A stretch of 64,000 nucleotides of DNA, taken from assembly GCF_029867415.1 (NCBI RefSeq), contig NC_081184.1:106687692-106751691 (forward strand). Reading direction: 5' to 3'. Below, one piece after another: positions 11,935 to 24,289 of the stretch. The notes beneath the pieces were generated by a model, which was not told the origin of the DNA, did not search any database, and saw nothing but the letters and a program-made list of their open reading frames with translations. This DNA is from Vicia villosa (taxonomy: Eukaryota; Streptophyta; Magnoliopsida; Fabales; Fabaceae). How positions within the stretch are numbered: the stretch's first letter is position 1; each line of letters starts with the position of its first letter. Made by a program: the position numbers and the translations under genes.

Positions 11935-12395
11935 ATCCTTACGTCCCTAAAGAAATACAACATAATCATCTGAAATTTCATTCTCCCTCTTTCTAGTGGA
12001 TCTTCTTGATGGCGGAGCTTGAGCTTGTTGAGTTTGAACTATATATGGTGCTTGAGGAAGAAACTCAGTATTGTCTTGTCCTTGAGGGATGTTAGAAATA
12101 ACATCATTATTTATTTCAGAATCTATTTTTAGAACAAAGATAGGTACAAAGACTTGATCATTGTGAGAAATAGTTTCTTCATCAAAGACAACACTCCTTA
12201 TGCTTCCTTCCCCTCCAAACTCTACATCCTCAAGGAATCTAGCATTTCCTGTTTCAAAAATTATTTTAGCGATAAGATTATAAAACTTCTACACGTAAAA
12301 ACATTTGGCGTATCCAATTAAATAATATCTAACTGTCTTTGCATCCAACTTACCTTCCTAGGGCCTATAAGGCCTCACTTCAGTTGGACATCCCC
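11935..12395 (-). pseudogene. Copia C pol fragment (integrase C-terminus to pre-RT)
   Basis: Conceptual minus-strand reading with frameshifts and stops gives GCPTEVRPYRP, KLDAKTVRYYLIGY, a FLEDVEFGGEG stretch and an RRSTRKRE.ISDDY segment. These are the C-terminal integrase and pre-RT landmarks of a copia lineage distinct from Sireviruses. It is cut on one side by LTR A at 11934 and fused on the other to Sirevirus B. Too broken to be called by ORF length alone. Lineage assignment is tentative. Confidence 0.6.
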
Positions 12396-12871
12396 AAATA
12401 ATATCTAACTATCTTTGCATCCAACTTTCCTTTGTCTTCTTTGCAGCTAAGGATATCTGCAACGGGAATAATCTTTTCCTTAGGTACCCACATTTTCTTG
12501 GGTCCTTTCTTGTTAGTTTTCCTCAAGTTCTGATTGAACTTGGGTTTAGCATTATAAACAATAGGAGGTACAGCATGATATTCCTTAGGTTGAGCCACAT
12601 GATATTTTCTAGGTTGTGTCACATGCTTCTTAGTGTGTGTAATGTGAAAGATTTTAGCATGTGATGTGAGCCTAATATCATGGGAGTGGCCATACTTGAA
12701 CTGATCATACAATGGCTTGTATGTGATTTTCATATCATCTACAGGTTCAAGTTTGTATGGGGTGTCACCCTCATATCCTATGTCAACTCTCTTGTTTCCA
12801 CTAACAGCATATATCATAGAGGCAAGTTGACTTCTTCCAATACCTCTAGATAAGAACTTCCTAAAGCTCAA
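12380..12871 (-). pseudogene. Sirevirus B gag C-terminal segment fused to copia C
   Basis: The open frame (163 aa) is nearly the same as the A segment at 8831-9355 up to SCKEDKGK, then switches to KLDAKIVRYY, a motif belonging to copia C. The chimera ends at a stop soon after. It is the point where element B was joined to the other element. Confidence 0.65.
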
Positions 12872-12982
12872 GTCATATTCTTTAAGAATATGGTTTAGAC
12901 TAGGAATAGAATTTTCTGAGTCAGAAGGAGATCCAACATTTTTGGATAATTTTAAAACTTTTTTCCTTCAGTTTAGAATTTT

Positions 12983-14281
12983 CTACTTCCAGCTTCTTAG
13001 TTTCAGAATCAAATAGCTTTTCAGCTTTTTGTATTTGATACTAAGATGAGCCTTGAGTTCCAGAAGTTCTGTTAAACTGGAAACTAACTCTTCTCTAGAT
13101 AGTTCAGAAAATACCTCTTCAGAATCTGATTCTGATGTAGATTCTGATCCATCATTAACTGTGGCCATCAGCGCAATGTTTGCCTGCTCGCCTTCAGAGT
13201 CTGATTCTGATTCTGATGAATCTGAATCATCCCAAGTTGCCATAAGACCTTTCTTCTTATGAAACTTCTTCTTGGGCTTCTCCTTCTGAAGCTTTGGACA
13301 CTCACTTTTGTAATGTCCTGGCTCATTGCATTCAAAGCATGTGACCTTCTTCTTGTCATATCTTCTGCTTCCAGAAGATTCTCCTTTTTCAAGCTTCTTA
13401 GAACTTTTGAAGTTCTTGAACTTCCTATGCTTGCTCTTCCATGGTTGATTTACCCTTCTGGAGATCATGGACAGTTCATCTTCTTCTTCTGATTCTGATT
13501 CTTCAGAATCTTCTTCTTCAGCCTGAAAAGCGTTAGTGCATTTTTTATAATTAGACTTTAATGCAATAGACTTACCTTTCTTCTGAGGTTCATTAGCATC
13601 CAGCTCTATTTTATGACTCCTCAGAGCACTGATCAACTCTTCAAGAGAGACTTCATTCAGGTTCTTGGCAATTTTGAATGCAGTCACCATTGGACCCCAT
13701 CTTCTTGGCAAGCTTCTGATGATCTTCTTGACGTGATCAGCCTTTGTGTATCCCTTGTCAAGAACTCTTAATCCAGCAATTAGAGTTTGAAACCTTGAGA
13801 ACATTTTTTCAATGTTTTCATCATCCTCCATCTTGAAGGCTTCATATTTTTGGATTAAAGCAAGAGCCTTGGTCTCCTTGACTTGGGCATTTCCTTCATG
13901 AGTCATTTTCAATGATTCATATATGTCATAGGCAGTTTCTCTGTTTGATATCTTCTCATATTCAGCATGAGAAATAGCATTAAGCAGAATAGTCCTACAC
14001 TTGTGATGATTTTTGAATTCTTTCTTTTGATCATCACTCATTTCTTGTCTTGTCAGCTTTACTCCTCTAGCTTTCACAGGATGTTTGTAACCATCCACCA
14101 GAAGATCCCATAAGTCACCATCTAATCCAAGAAAGTAACTTTCGAGTTTATCTTTCCAATATTCAAAGTTTTCACCATCGAATACTGGTGGTCTAGTGTA
14201 GCCATTGTTACCATTTCCATTGTGTTGCTCAGCAGAGCCAGATGTAGCTGTAGATGTAGGTGTTGGAATCTCACCAGCCAT
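12983..14281 (-). pseudogene. Sirevirus B gag, mostly open
   Basis: A 432-aa frame starts with ATG 14281 and contains the copia gag landmarks PPVFDGENFEYWKDKLESYF, ETKALALIQKYEAF and RSLPRRWGPMVTAFK, then the CCHC knuckle CFECNEPGHYKSECPKL (near 13340), followed by Ser/Glu-rich and coiled-coil sequence. Near 13025 a frameshift relative to gag A replaces the expected LFVSETKKLELEN sequence and ends the frame early. It is better preserved than gag A, but no functional pol is attached. Confidence 0.8.
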
Positions 14282-14349
14282 CTAAACTATGTGTTTTTCT
14301 CTTCATGAATATTTTCTAACACGGTTAAGTGCTTGCACCTTAGAACTGG

Positions 14350-14361
14350 CGCTCTGATGCC
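14350..14361 (-). other. Primer-binding site of element B
   Basis: The minus strand reads TGGCATCAGAGC, one base from the perfect tRNA-iMet complement found in A. It sits between LTR B and gag B. Confidence 0.8.
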
Positions 14362-14363
14362 AA

Positions 14364-15437
14364 TTGAACGATAGAAAAACACTTAGAAAGGGGGGGTTTG
14401 AATAAGTGTGACTTTAAAAACTCTTAAGATAAAAACAATTGCACAATGATTTTTATCCTGGTTCGTTGTTAACAAAACTACTCCAGTCCACCCCCTTAGA
14501 GTGATTTACCTCACCTGAGGATTTAATCCACTAATCAACCTTGATTACAATGGTTTTCCACTTAGATACCTTCTAAGTCTTCTAGAGCATTCTGATCACA
14601 CCTTGATCACTCTAGGAACCTTTTACAAATTAATGTAAACAAATTCTTACAAGAGTATTACAATGCTTCTTAATAAGCTATAATCACAACTGTGATATTT
14701 CTCTTAAGTTCTAAGCTTAAATCTCACTAAGATATTACAACAGTAATGAAGTGAGGTTGAAGATGAAGTTTGAGAGCTTTTGAATTTGACAGCGTTTCTG
14801 TATTTTTGCGCAAGAGTGTTGTATTCAACTTCTCATCAGAACTTCTATTTATAGGCATTTTGAGAAGATGACCGTTGGGAGCATTTAATGCGTTGCGTGA
14901 TCCGTACAACATTGCATTTAATGTTTCACTCTTTTGTCAACTACCTCGAGCCTTGCTTTTCTTGCTTTAACTGACTTTGCCTTTAATAGCTTCTAACGTT
15001 CCTTTTGTCAGTCAGCGTAGCCTGCTATCTTGTACTTGCTTCTGATCTGATCTTTGTAGATACAACGTTTGAATTAATCAGAGTCAAACAGCTTGGTGCA
15101 GAGCATCTTCTTGTCTTCTGACTTTGAAGTGCTTCTAGCGTGATACCATAAGAACTTCAGTGCTTCTGCTTCTAAACTCAAATTCTTCTGATGCTTCAAT
15201 AGACCATGTTCTGATTCTGCTTGACCATCTTCTGATGTCTTGCGAGAGCATGTTCTGATGTTGCATACTGAACCTTCTGAGTTAGTGCTTCTTAGCGCTG
15301 AATTGTGCATACTCTTTATATATTTCCTGAAATGGAAAATGCATAGGATTAGAGTACCACTTTGTCTTATACAAAATTCATATACATTGTTATCATCAAA
15401 ACTAAGAATATTGATCAGAACAATTCTTGTTCTAACA
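14364..15437 (-). repeat. 5' LTR of Sirevirus B
   Basis: About 1074 bp with TGTTAG...TTCA ends on the minus strand, aligned along its whole length with LTR A and slightly shorter. It has the TATA-like CTATAAATAG at about 14843-14854. The A and B LTRs differ at many positions, so they belong to separate insertions, not one element. Confidence 0.8.
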
Positions 15438-16640
15438 GAATAGGCTTACAAACATGAATCCTTAGAAGATTATAAGGATATAAGTTGTTTTTGGAGTGGT
15501 TATGGAATCAAGTGATTTAAGCGATTCAGATTTAGATGAGGTTGGTTTACATTGGGTGTTAATCTAAGAAGCTGGAGTGTGGAGCCTTCTAAAACTTGTA
15601 GACTAGTAGTGAAGTTTTCCTTTCAGTTCAGTTGTTTTTGGACCTGTTTCCCTGGTTATTATATAAGGGATCTATAGGTTCTTGAGATTGGGTTGCGTAA
15701 TAATGTTTGTGCATCTTTTAATGTTGATTCTTGTGTTTTTTCCTCATGTTCGGGTGTGTATGTTCTAACATAATAACCTTGCATGACTGACCTTGTGCAT
15801 GTTATCTTCTATGCATGCTGACTTATTTGAAAATTGACCCTTTGCCAAATTATGGAAAAAAAATGGGGGAGTAATGGTAAGAAGTGGTGTATCTGTTATG
15901 TGCATGTAAACTTGGTATTTGTTTAGTTTTTACTGATCAAGGAAGTATTAATATTATGCTCTATGCAATAGCATTGGATAAGACATCTGGCCCTTGTATT
16001 TGTGCAAACATACCTGAGTGTTAGTATTCTTGTGTTAGTAGATTTTGCATATCCTAAGTATTAACTACTAACAGTTTGTGTTATACATGACTAGGTTTGT
16101 GAATGATGGCATGCTAATGATTGTTAGTTAGTAGGATTGTATGTTACTAACTATGTGCTAACTAAGTTTATGCATGAATAAGTTTGTGAATGATTGTATG
16201 AGTGATTGTAAGTTTGATTTGGATCAACTAAATGGATTGTGTGTATGCATCTAAATGTTCATACTCGATGCTACTAATTTATGTTGTTTTTGCTCGTGCT
16301 TAACTCTAATAAATGGAAGAATGTTGTTACTACTGACTGAATTCTCTAATGAAGTCCAGTGAGTCTACTGGATGTCACTTGTTCATATATGATCAAAGTG
16401 CTATATCTTGAAAAGTTTTTTTGCCACAATTTTCTAAAGGGAGAGATTGAAGTTCTTGGTGAACTGATCCTTTTGATTGGCTACATTTTGCAATAAAAAA
16501 CAACATGAAAAAGTGTTCAAAGTGTTCAAGTTGATCTGACTTGCTTAATGTGTATGGAATTGCATAAGGGGCACATGTTGGACACGATATTTTAGCATGT
16601 GATAAGACATATAGGCCTTTGCTCAACAAGCCAGACTACT
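15438..16640. other. No gene recognised
   Basis: T/G-rich sequence with no protein motif I recognise. A 78-codon minus-strand open frame at 16393-16629 contains HAKISCPTCAPYAIPYTL, too little to place. It could be a scrap of retroelement sequence or chance. Confidence 0.4.
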
Positions 16641-17816
16641 GCATTTTGGAGTATGTTCTGCAGAAGATTTATTAAATATTTTTATTATTATTGATTTAAC
16701 AATATGATTATATGATTTATTTGATAGTTGGATGAAGATTAATTCAGATTCAAATGGAGATTTTCGTTTTAATTTAAATTGAAACAACTCATATCTTGTT
16801 GGAGAGATTTAAGGAACAAATAATATCCAACAGATTCTACATCAATTTTGAACAAAATCAAATCAAATATCTATGAAGAAAATCCTAGAAGAATTATGCT
16901 ATATAAGGATCTCTTTCCTAGCTTTGAAGACACGAACCATATATTGGATATCAATATAGTTTAGGGTTCCAAAGAGTCCTTGTTTTACATAGACCACTAT
17001 CTTTCAGTAATTTATCATAGTAGGTTTGTCTAGTTGAGTTATAAGATTCAACATCACTCATAGTTGTAAATGAGGTTGATCACTAGGGTTTAGTGATTGT
17101 AAGTCCAAACACTTGGGTTAATGTTTGAGAGAAAGTGAGAGGGGTTCTCATATTTAGAGGGAGACCTAAATAGAAAGTCATTGAGTATTGTTAGGAAAGG
17201 GCATAGAACATCATAGGGTTTGATGTTGCTTGTAATACTAAATGTACTAAGCTACTAATAGTGATTTTCCTTTATTGGGTTGGAAGCCAACCCTCCTGAC
17301 GTAGGTGTAGGTTGCATTGAACTGGGTTACTAATTGATTATGTTATTTATTGTTTTTCTTCTCCATCATCGTGTACAAGTTAATTATGGTGATTTTAATT
17401 TAACTTATGAATGATGTGCTTGTATGTTAAATGATATCGTTGTTGTTATTATACCATGTAATTTTATAGAATATATTCTCAACCCTTTGATTCTATGTTC
17501 CTCTATATGAACCCCTGTGCAGATGGGTCCCATGTTGAGACTAAGGAGTGAATGTTGCTATTTGTTTGTGGAAGATGGTGTAGAAGGCAACTTTGACTGC
17601 TTGCTTTGATTTTATGTTTGTCCAGACCTTAAGTCGAATATTAGTTTATTTTGGAATAATAAATTGGATATTGTAACGTCGGGGTTGGGATTGTTTTGCT
17701 ATGTTACCTACCTTGTCTTAAACCGAATAATCGTACCTTATTGTTATATTTTGAATTTCTATTTCCATTTAGAAGTAAAAAGTTGAGTATTATATTGGTG
17801 CGACACTCTTGTCTTG
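16641..17816 (+). repeat. LTR-like remnant
   Basis: The stretch around 17180-17340 (AGGGAAAGGGCATAG..., then GGGTTGGAAGCCAACC and CTCCTGACGTAGGTGTAG before GAACTGGGTTACT) resembles the R-U5 end of plant copia LTRs in plus orientation. Clean boundaries, a second LTR or a primer-binding site were not found. Treated as a decayed LTR. Confidence 0.4.
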
Positions 17817-19211
17817 TATTCTTATGAGTGAAGATCCATTTTGGTCCTTCACAAAAACAGCAGAACCCAAATTAATCCTCCGCAAAAAAAAAAATACTCG
17901 ATTTAATCCCTTACAAATTTTAATCAGATCATATTAGTCCCTCTATTAATATTTTTTTCAAACCGATTTTTTTCTACTTTTAAACCATGAATATACCGCC
18001 AAGTTGAATTTTATTTTTTGTTTTTCATTTTTAAAAATACTAAATTGATTTTATTTTTAATTTTAATTTAAAACAATTCATATTTGAAAATATAAAAAAG
18101 ACAAACTAGCTTCCCATACAAAATTGAACCTATGACCTCTAAACCACACCCCACACCTTTACCACTAAGCCAATATACATTGGTGACAAATAATTCTCAA
18201 ATTAAATTGTAGTCACTTTACTGTAAATATGAAAAGTAATCTAAGAGGAGGGTGAATTAATTAGATTAACTGATATTCTATTACTTAGATTAATTAGAAT
18301 AATCTAGAAAAATAAATAACACCAATATATATCTTGGTTTCCCTTTTCAAACAACGGTACTCTATTATCCTCACACTCTTTGAGAGATTTCACTATGTCA
18401 GATACGTTACAGTCGATCCACTAAACTCTCTTAACTATCTAACACAATCACAAAGGCATGCCACCTTTTGATTTTACAACACACACAAGAGAAAGAACAC
18501 AATTTTCACTTGAATACAATGATCACTTACACTTAGTGAACAAAATAGAATTTGAATAATAGATTTGTACGAAGTTGTTGCATTTGTATCAAACTCTATA
18601 CATAGAATGATCTTTTCTTCCAATGATCAATTCAAATGAATATAAGTTGGATTGCTCAGAAACTTTTCTGGAATATGATGTGTAAGTTATGCAGAAAAAG
18701 TTCCACTTAAATTTTTTAATGATGAATACTTAACTTAATAATTTAGAATATACAATTTCGCTAAAACTAACGATGTTTTTGTTATTAAAATGACAAGTTA
18801 CTTGTTAAACATGACAAATTATCGTATACAAATCTATTATTTAACTTTGTAGATAAAAATGTAAGTTAAAAGGTCCTAGGTTTAATATAACTACAAATCA
18901 TGAGAATTATCTTTCACTAATGTTCATTGGCCTAGTGGTAAATGTATATGATTTGTCTTAAAGGTCTTGGGGTTCAATTCTTTCTAAAATCCAATTTTGG
19001 CTTTTTTATATTTTTAAATCTGAATTGTTTAAAAATAAATTTAGTATTTAAAAAATAAAAAAAATAAATTCAAGCAGTTGAGTCACGGTTTAAAAGTAGA
19101 AAAAAAACAGTTAAAAAAATATTAATAGATGTACTAATATGACCTGGTTAAATTTTGCAAGGGATTAAATCATATTCTTTTTTTTTGAGGGATTAATTTG
19201 GAGTTTGTAGT

Positions 19212-19740
19212 TGTTGTAAATTTTAATTATATTTCAAAAGTTTTAAATAAGTTTACTTTTAATTTTTAAGTGACAAATATTTTTAAAGAAAATTATTATT
19301 ATTATTTAATTTATTTATGATTTATAATAATATTTAATTTGGTTAATGATTATTTTATTATAATAATGACTTGACTTAGTCAAAGTCATTAAATATATTT
19401 TTCTCTCTTTCTTATATAAACGCCTATTCTTCTTTTGGACAAAAAAAAAAGGGGGAAACAAATAACGTGAATTGCAGATATTTCTTTTCTTCTGGTCACA
19501 TCTTCCAGCTATTTACAAGATGATTTCTTGTTGTTCTGTTGCCTCAGAATCTCATTGAGAATCTGGGAAGAACCTGTTGAATCCTGGGGGATTTGCGCTT
19601 ATGAGGCGGATAAATCCTTAAGGACAGTGTATTTACACGCCTCAGGTTTATGTAATGGTTTATTATTTTGCAGGTTCAATGGTTCTTATTCTGAGAAGAA
19701 GAGATGATTGAGTTATAGTGGTGGTCAAATTTCTACAACA
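19212..19740 (+). repeat. 5' LTR of the nested non-coding element
   Basis: 529 bp, TG...CA ends. Nearly identical to the 3' LTR except for a dense patch of differences at about 19521-19595. Confidence 0.85.
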
Positions 19741-22351
19741 ATCTTAAGGATTTATTTTTGCTAGTAGCAGAAAAGTCATGACGACGTGAGTTTTTGACAA
19801 GCATTTGTTTTTTGTGAAAAAAGAACGATGACATAATGAATTACTCTAAGAATTGACTCTGTAAAAATCAAGTAAGTTTTTCTTCCTCAATAATTTTATT
19901 TTGCTGCTTATTAACTGGGTGAAAAAAAAAATATTTATTATGTGAAGATAATGTTTATTTTTTACATGTCATAGATTATAAATATATAATGAGATATTGT
20001 CATGTAGACCATAGACTTTTTTAATTCACCTAATTGTGTTGTTGAACACTATAGGTCTATACCTATTATTTTAGCGTCATTTCTTTACATATCTTTTTGT
20101 CATTGTTATTTAATTATTATATTAATTAAATAACAAAGAAAAAAATATGGTAATAAAATTCATGTTTGTAGCTAATTCTATAATGTCTGCTTAATTACTT
20201 AATCGAAACTAAATACAATATAATTATTTTTTGTGGTGACATATCATGATTTATTGGTATATGCATGTATTATATTGAGAAAGAAAGAAAACATAATATT
20301 TATAAATTTTAATATGTGGTGGTGATTTTTCATTTGTTTATCCGTACGATAACTGGTAGCTAGAATTAACAATACCTTTTTCTTAAACATTTATCATAAA
20401 TTATTATTTTGTGTCTTAATTTTATAATATTATATTATTAAATGTTATTAAATAGAATATTTCTTCAAGTTGTTTCATGCCATTAGAAACGGTACAAGAT
20501 TAGAATCATCATTACATACAATAATATATATTGATTGAAATTTAATTGTGGTGTTAAATAAAATAAATAATTGTATTTATGATATCAATAAATGAATGTG
20601 GTGTAAAATTAAAAAAAAATAATTAAAATGGTATAAATATTTGTTATGAATTAACGGTGCATCTACTAAATTATGAACGAATGTAAAATTTATGGATAAG
20701 AGATACTTATTCTTGTAAAATTTTATGGTTGATTTAGTTATGAACAATTATTTCATTGATATCAATTAAATAGATTTTAATATATTATTTATTCTCAATA
20801 ATCATTTGAGTCAAGTGTAGAATTTGAGATATTTTGTTATAGATGAAATTTTATGAGATTATACAATATATTGATATGTCCACTTTTAATTTGCTTAGAA
20901 TATATTTTAATGTGGGGCATATAATATTTATATTATAAAAAGAAAGTAATTTGATGTCTATATATATATATGAATAAAATAATTTTAGATATTTTATTTT
21001 ATTATAAAATATTATTTAATTATTTTATTGATAATATTTAAGTAATTTTGAGATTCATATGTATATAGATATGAATAAAAAAAAAAGAAAAAAAGAAGAA
21101 AAAAATGCTGTTATTATAGAAATAATTTTGGGAAGTTTATGAGGTATAATAACGTGAGAAATTTGAGATAATATTGTTCTCCATGTAAGAAATTTTTTCA
21201 TATTATTGGAAAATTATTTAATATTTATTGAGTATGGTAAAAAAATTTTGTATGGTGAGTTTTAATCACATGAGACATTTGGAGTGATAATTTGAATTGT
21301 GATATTTCTTATAGTGTGGATGATCCAATGTGTTACAATAATACATTGATGTTAATGTATGATTGAAATGAGAATAAAATTAAATGTAAAACTATTTCTC
21401 ATTGTGGGGGTGTTGTTACTAGAAAATCATTCAAACACACCTTTATAGTAAAATCTTAAATAGATTTATATTTATTTTATTGAGAAATAACGATGTCGCT
21501 CATAAGTCTTATAAGCAGACCTGTATAAATATAATTATGGAGACCAAGTGTAATATTAAAACTTGAGTAATATTTGAAATTCATTGACTTAGAGATGTCT
21601 TAGTCAATATTTATTAATGGGAGAAAATATGTGTCTTCCTAAATTGTGTAAAGTAGCTACTAAAATATGAGATCAGGATGATCTTGGTCAATACTATGAA
21701 AAAACCCTGGGAAGAAACTAATTTGTGACGCATCGAGGGGAATTGGACTAAGCCAATTGAAATTAACAAGTGATGGGAACCCAACCTTTATGATTGGAGA
21801 TCCCATGAAAAAGGTTCATATGGGTAAGAACAAGTCACTTGTTAGTTATGCTAGCACCAAAAATTATTTGATTAATTTTTGTTTACGTCCTTTTCTTATG
21901 GTGTAAATGGGAAAGTGTTAGACACTGCATTACCGAGAGGATAAGCTTATGAAGCTTTTAATGAATTTCATATCCTTATTGGAGGTGTATGATTTGCAGC
22001 ATACACTTGATGAAATCACCTATATGAGTGTCGAGTGGGGCCGCTTGTATGAGATTTTGGCGAAATCTCTTGAGCACTCATGAAATAACCAGGCACGCGC
22101 ATGGCCTACTAGCGCACCACAGCGTCAACAACAAGAATTGTGGGGGTGTGATGTGAGTGGTAGACCTCTAACATACGCTAAGTGATATTGGTTCATATAG
22201 CTTGCTACACTAATCTCACTGTATGTTAAGTACTATCATTCTAGGACTAGTTCATATAGCTTGCTACACTAGTTTGATGCATCACATTCATGGTGTGAAT
22301 CCAGAAAACTTTATTTATTATACTTTTAAACTTTTGAAATATGTGGGGGAT

Positions 22352-22879
22352 TGTTGTAAATTTTAATTATATTTCAAAAGTTTTAAATAATTTTACTTTT
22401 AATTTTTAAGTGACAAATATTTTTAAAGAAAATTATTATTATTATTTAATTTATTTATGATTTATAATAATATTTAATTTGGTTAATGATTATTTTATTA
22501 TAATAATGACTTGACTTAGTCAAAGTCATTAAATATATTTTTCTCTCTTTCTTATATAAACGCCTATTCTTCTTTTGGACAAAAAAAAAGGGGGAAACAA
22601 ATAACGTGAATTGCAGATATTTCTTTTCTTCTGGTCACATCTTCCAGCTATTTACAAGATTATCTCTTGTTGTTCTGAAACCTCATATTTATATTAAGAA
22701 CTTGGGAAGAACCGGTTGAATTTTGGGGGATTTGCGCTTATGAGGCGGATAAATCCTTAAGGACAGTGTATTTACACGCCTCAGGTTTATGTAATAGTTT
22801 ATTATTTTGCAGGTTCAATGGTTCTTATTCTGAGAAGAAGAGATGATTGAGTTATAGTGGTGGTCAAATTTCTACAACA
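22352..22879 (+). repeat. 3' LTR of the nested non-coding element
   Basis: 528 bp, preceded directly by the purine tract and followed by the GTAGT duplication. Same TG...CA ends as the 5' LTR. Confidence 0.85.
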
Positions 22880-22984
22880 GTAGTTTTTGTGAGGGACCAA
22901 AATGGGTCTTCACTCTATTCTTATATTCCTCAATACTTTTATAAAGAAAGAAAATTTTTTTATTGTGGGTTTAGGGTGTTACAT

Positions 22985-24170
22985 AATTAATATGAAATAA
23001 TCAACAACAACACTAGGGATCATGACTCTAACAGTTAGAAGAGGATTTGGAATCTACAAGTTCCCGAAAGAGTGAGAGGGTTTGTTTGGATAGTTCATCA
23101 TAATGGAATTAAAACAAACCAATTACTTAACCATATTAATCTTAAGCATCCTTATTGTACTTACTGTGAAGGGAATATTGAAACAATCCTTCATGCTATG
23201 AGAGACTGTAGGACTGTTATGAATGATTGGAGCAATTTAATTCAAGATGAATACAAGGGCCTATTCTTTAGTACAAATCTGCAAGGATGGATTGAGTTCA
23301 ATATGGACCAAAATCTTAGTAGAAATAAGAAATATGAATGACAGGCGATTAGGCAATGACATGTTACATTGTATGGTTTTGGAGAAATCAAAGAGTGCAC
23401 GTGGAGGACTATGATATGCCTGTTAACTTGGGAAATGACATAATTAAGAAAAACAAAGGCTTAAAATGCAAGGAAAAAGTGGCTATCAATGAAAACCTTT
23501 CCATACAACATGTTAAATGGATCCCCTCAACAAAAGACTGGGTTTGTCTCAATGTTGATGGATCGATTCAAGCAGATGGTAAGGCGGGATGTGGATGCGT
23601 CATTCAAGACAAATATGGAACATGGTTAGGAGGGTTTTCCAAAATATTGGAAAGTTTTCAATTATAATAGCAGAATTGCGGGGAGTCATAGAAGGTCTTT
23701 TCATTCTATCAATCGTGGATACAATAAATTGGTAGTTAAAATTGACCGAGGGTTGATATGAAGAATCCAAACTCTGATAAATCAGGATGGTGAGATGCGG
23801 TCAATCTATATTTTTAAAGAAGCAAATAATTGTGCAGATATTCTTAATAGAATGAGAAATAAGCAACAAGATAGTTTTGTCCATCACGATGTTTGTCCAC
23901 AAGAGATCCAAATTGTGTATTTGGCCGATATTATTAGCATTGGTAGTACTACTAGAATAGTTAGATTATTGGGCCTTAGCCTTTGGGTCTTAGCCTTCTT
24001 GTATAAAAAAAACTTTGGTGATAAACTTTCTAAAAATAAAAATTACAATATGATACTTTTAACTTATTATATAAATGTCATGTCTCCTATTTATGAAATT
24101 AATTCTGTTTCATCATTAGTGATGTTTCTCTTTTGCTTTCCTATCTATTATTAAACATTATATAATAATG
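22985..24170 (+). pseudogene. LINE 3' fragment: zinc-binding and RNase H domains
   Basis: The frame at 23072-23341, reading from VPERVRGFVWIVHHNGIKT (non-ATG start upstream) through HPYCTYC and ETILHAMRDC, is the zinc-binding domain that follows reverse transcriptase in plant L1 LINEs. The 23356-23667 frame has LNVDGSIQADGKAGCGCVIQ, the first motif of LINE-type RNase H, and 23795-24154 continues with FKEANNCADIL, its C-terminal motif. Frames are broken by stops, and reverse transcriptase and endonuclease are absent: a 5'-truncated dead copy. An A-rich stretch near 24170 may mark its tail. Confidence 0.75.
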
Positions 24171-24289
24171 TTTAAAAAAATAATAATAACTTTTGATGAT
24201 AATTAAGATTTTTATATTAAATCTTTACTAAATTTAAATGTTTAATTGTATATTTTCACTCAAATAAATGATCAATTGTATATATACAA

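Larger units (their letters stand above)
12380..15437 (-). mobile_element. Sirevirus-like element B, 5' half only
   Basis: Right to left: LTR 15437-14364, primer-binding site, gag 14281-12983, gag C-terminal segment 12871 to about 12422, then an abrupt join to foreign copia pol at about 12396-12432. It matches element A closely throughout. No protease, integrase, RT or second LTR is present. The join carries a duplicated 35-bp motif of the foreign element, so it is a recombination or template-switch product rather than a simple end truncation. Confidence 0.75.
19212..22879 (+). mobile_element. Non-coding LTR retrotransposon nested in the Mutator-like element
   Basis: Two direct LTRs, 19212-19740 and 22352-22879, both TGTTGTAAAT...CTACAACA, enclose 2.6 kb with no open frame of note. 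A 5-bp duplication GTAGT flanks the element (19207-19211 and 22880-22884). A purine tract (TGTGGGGGA) abuts the 3' LTR, giving plus orientation. Inside the LTR a TATA-like CTTATATAAAC lies at about 19412. No gag or pol motif was found in the internal region, so it is a LARD-type non-autonomous element that needs proteins in trans. An obvious primer-binding site was not recognised. Confidence 0.85.
17826..22915. mobile_element. Mutator-like element, long terminal inverted repeats, split by an LTR element
   Basis: The left end GAGTGAAGATCCATTTTGG (17826) is inverted at the right end, finishing CACTC at 22915. A perfect 9-bp target duplication TATTCTTAT flanks it (17817-17825 and 22916-22924). 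The inverted repeats align by eye over about 390 bp: 17826 to about 18210, and about 18898-19206 plus 22880-22915 with the nested LTR element removed. Without that insertion the element is about 1.42 kb and codes for nothing, so it is non-autonomous. A 9-bp duplication with long inverted repeats is the Mutator-superfamily signature. Confidence 0.85.
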
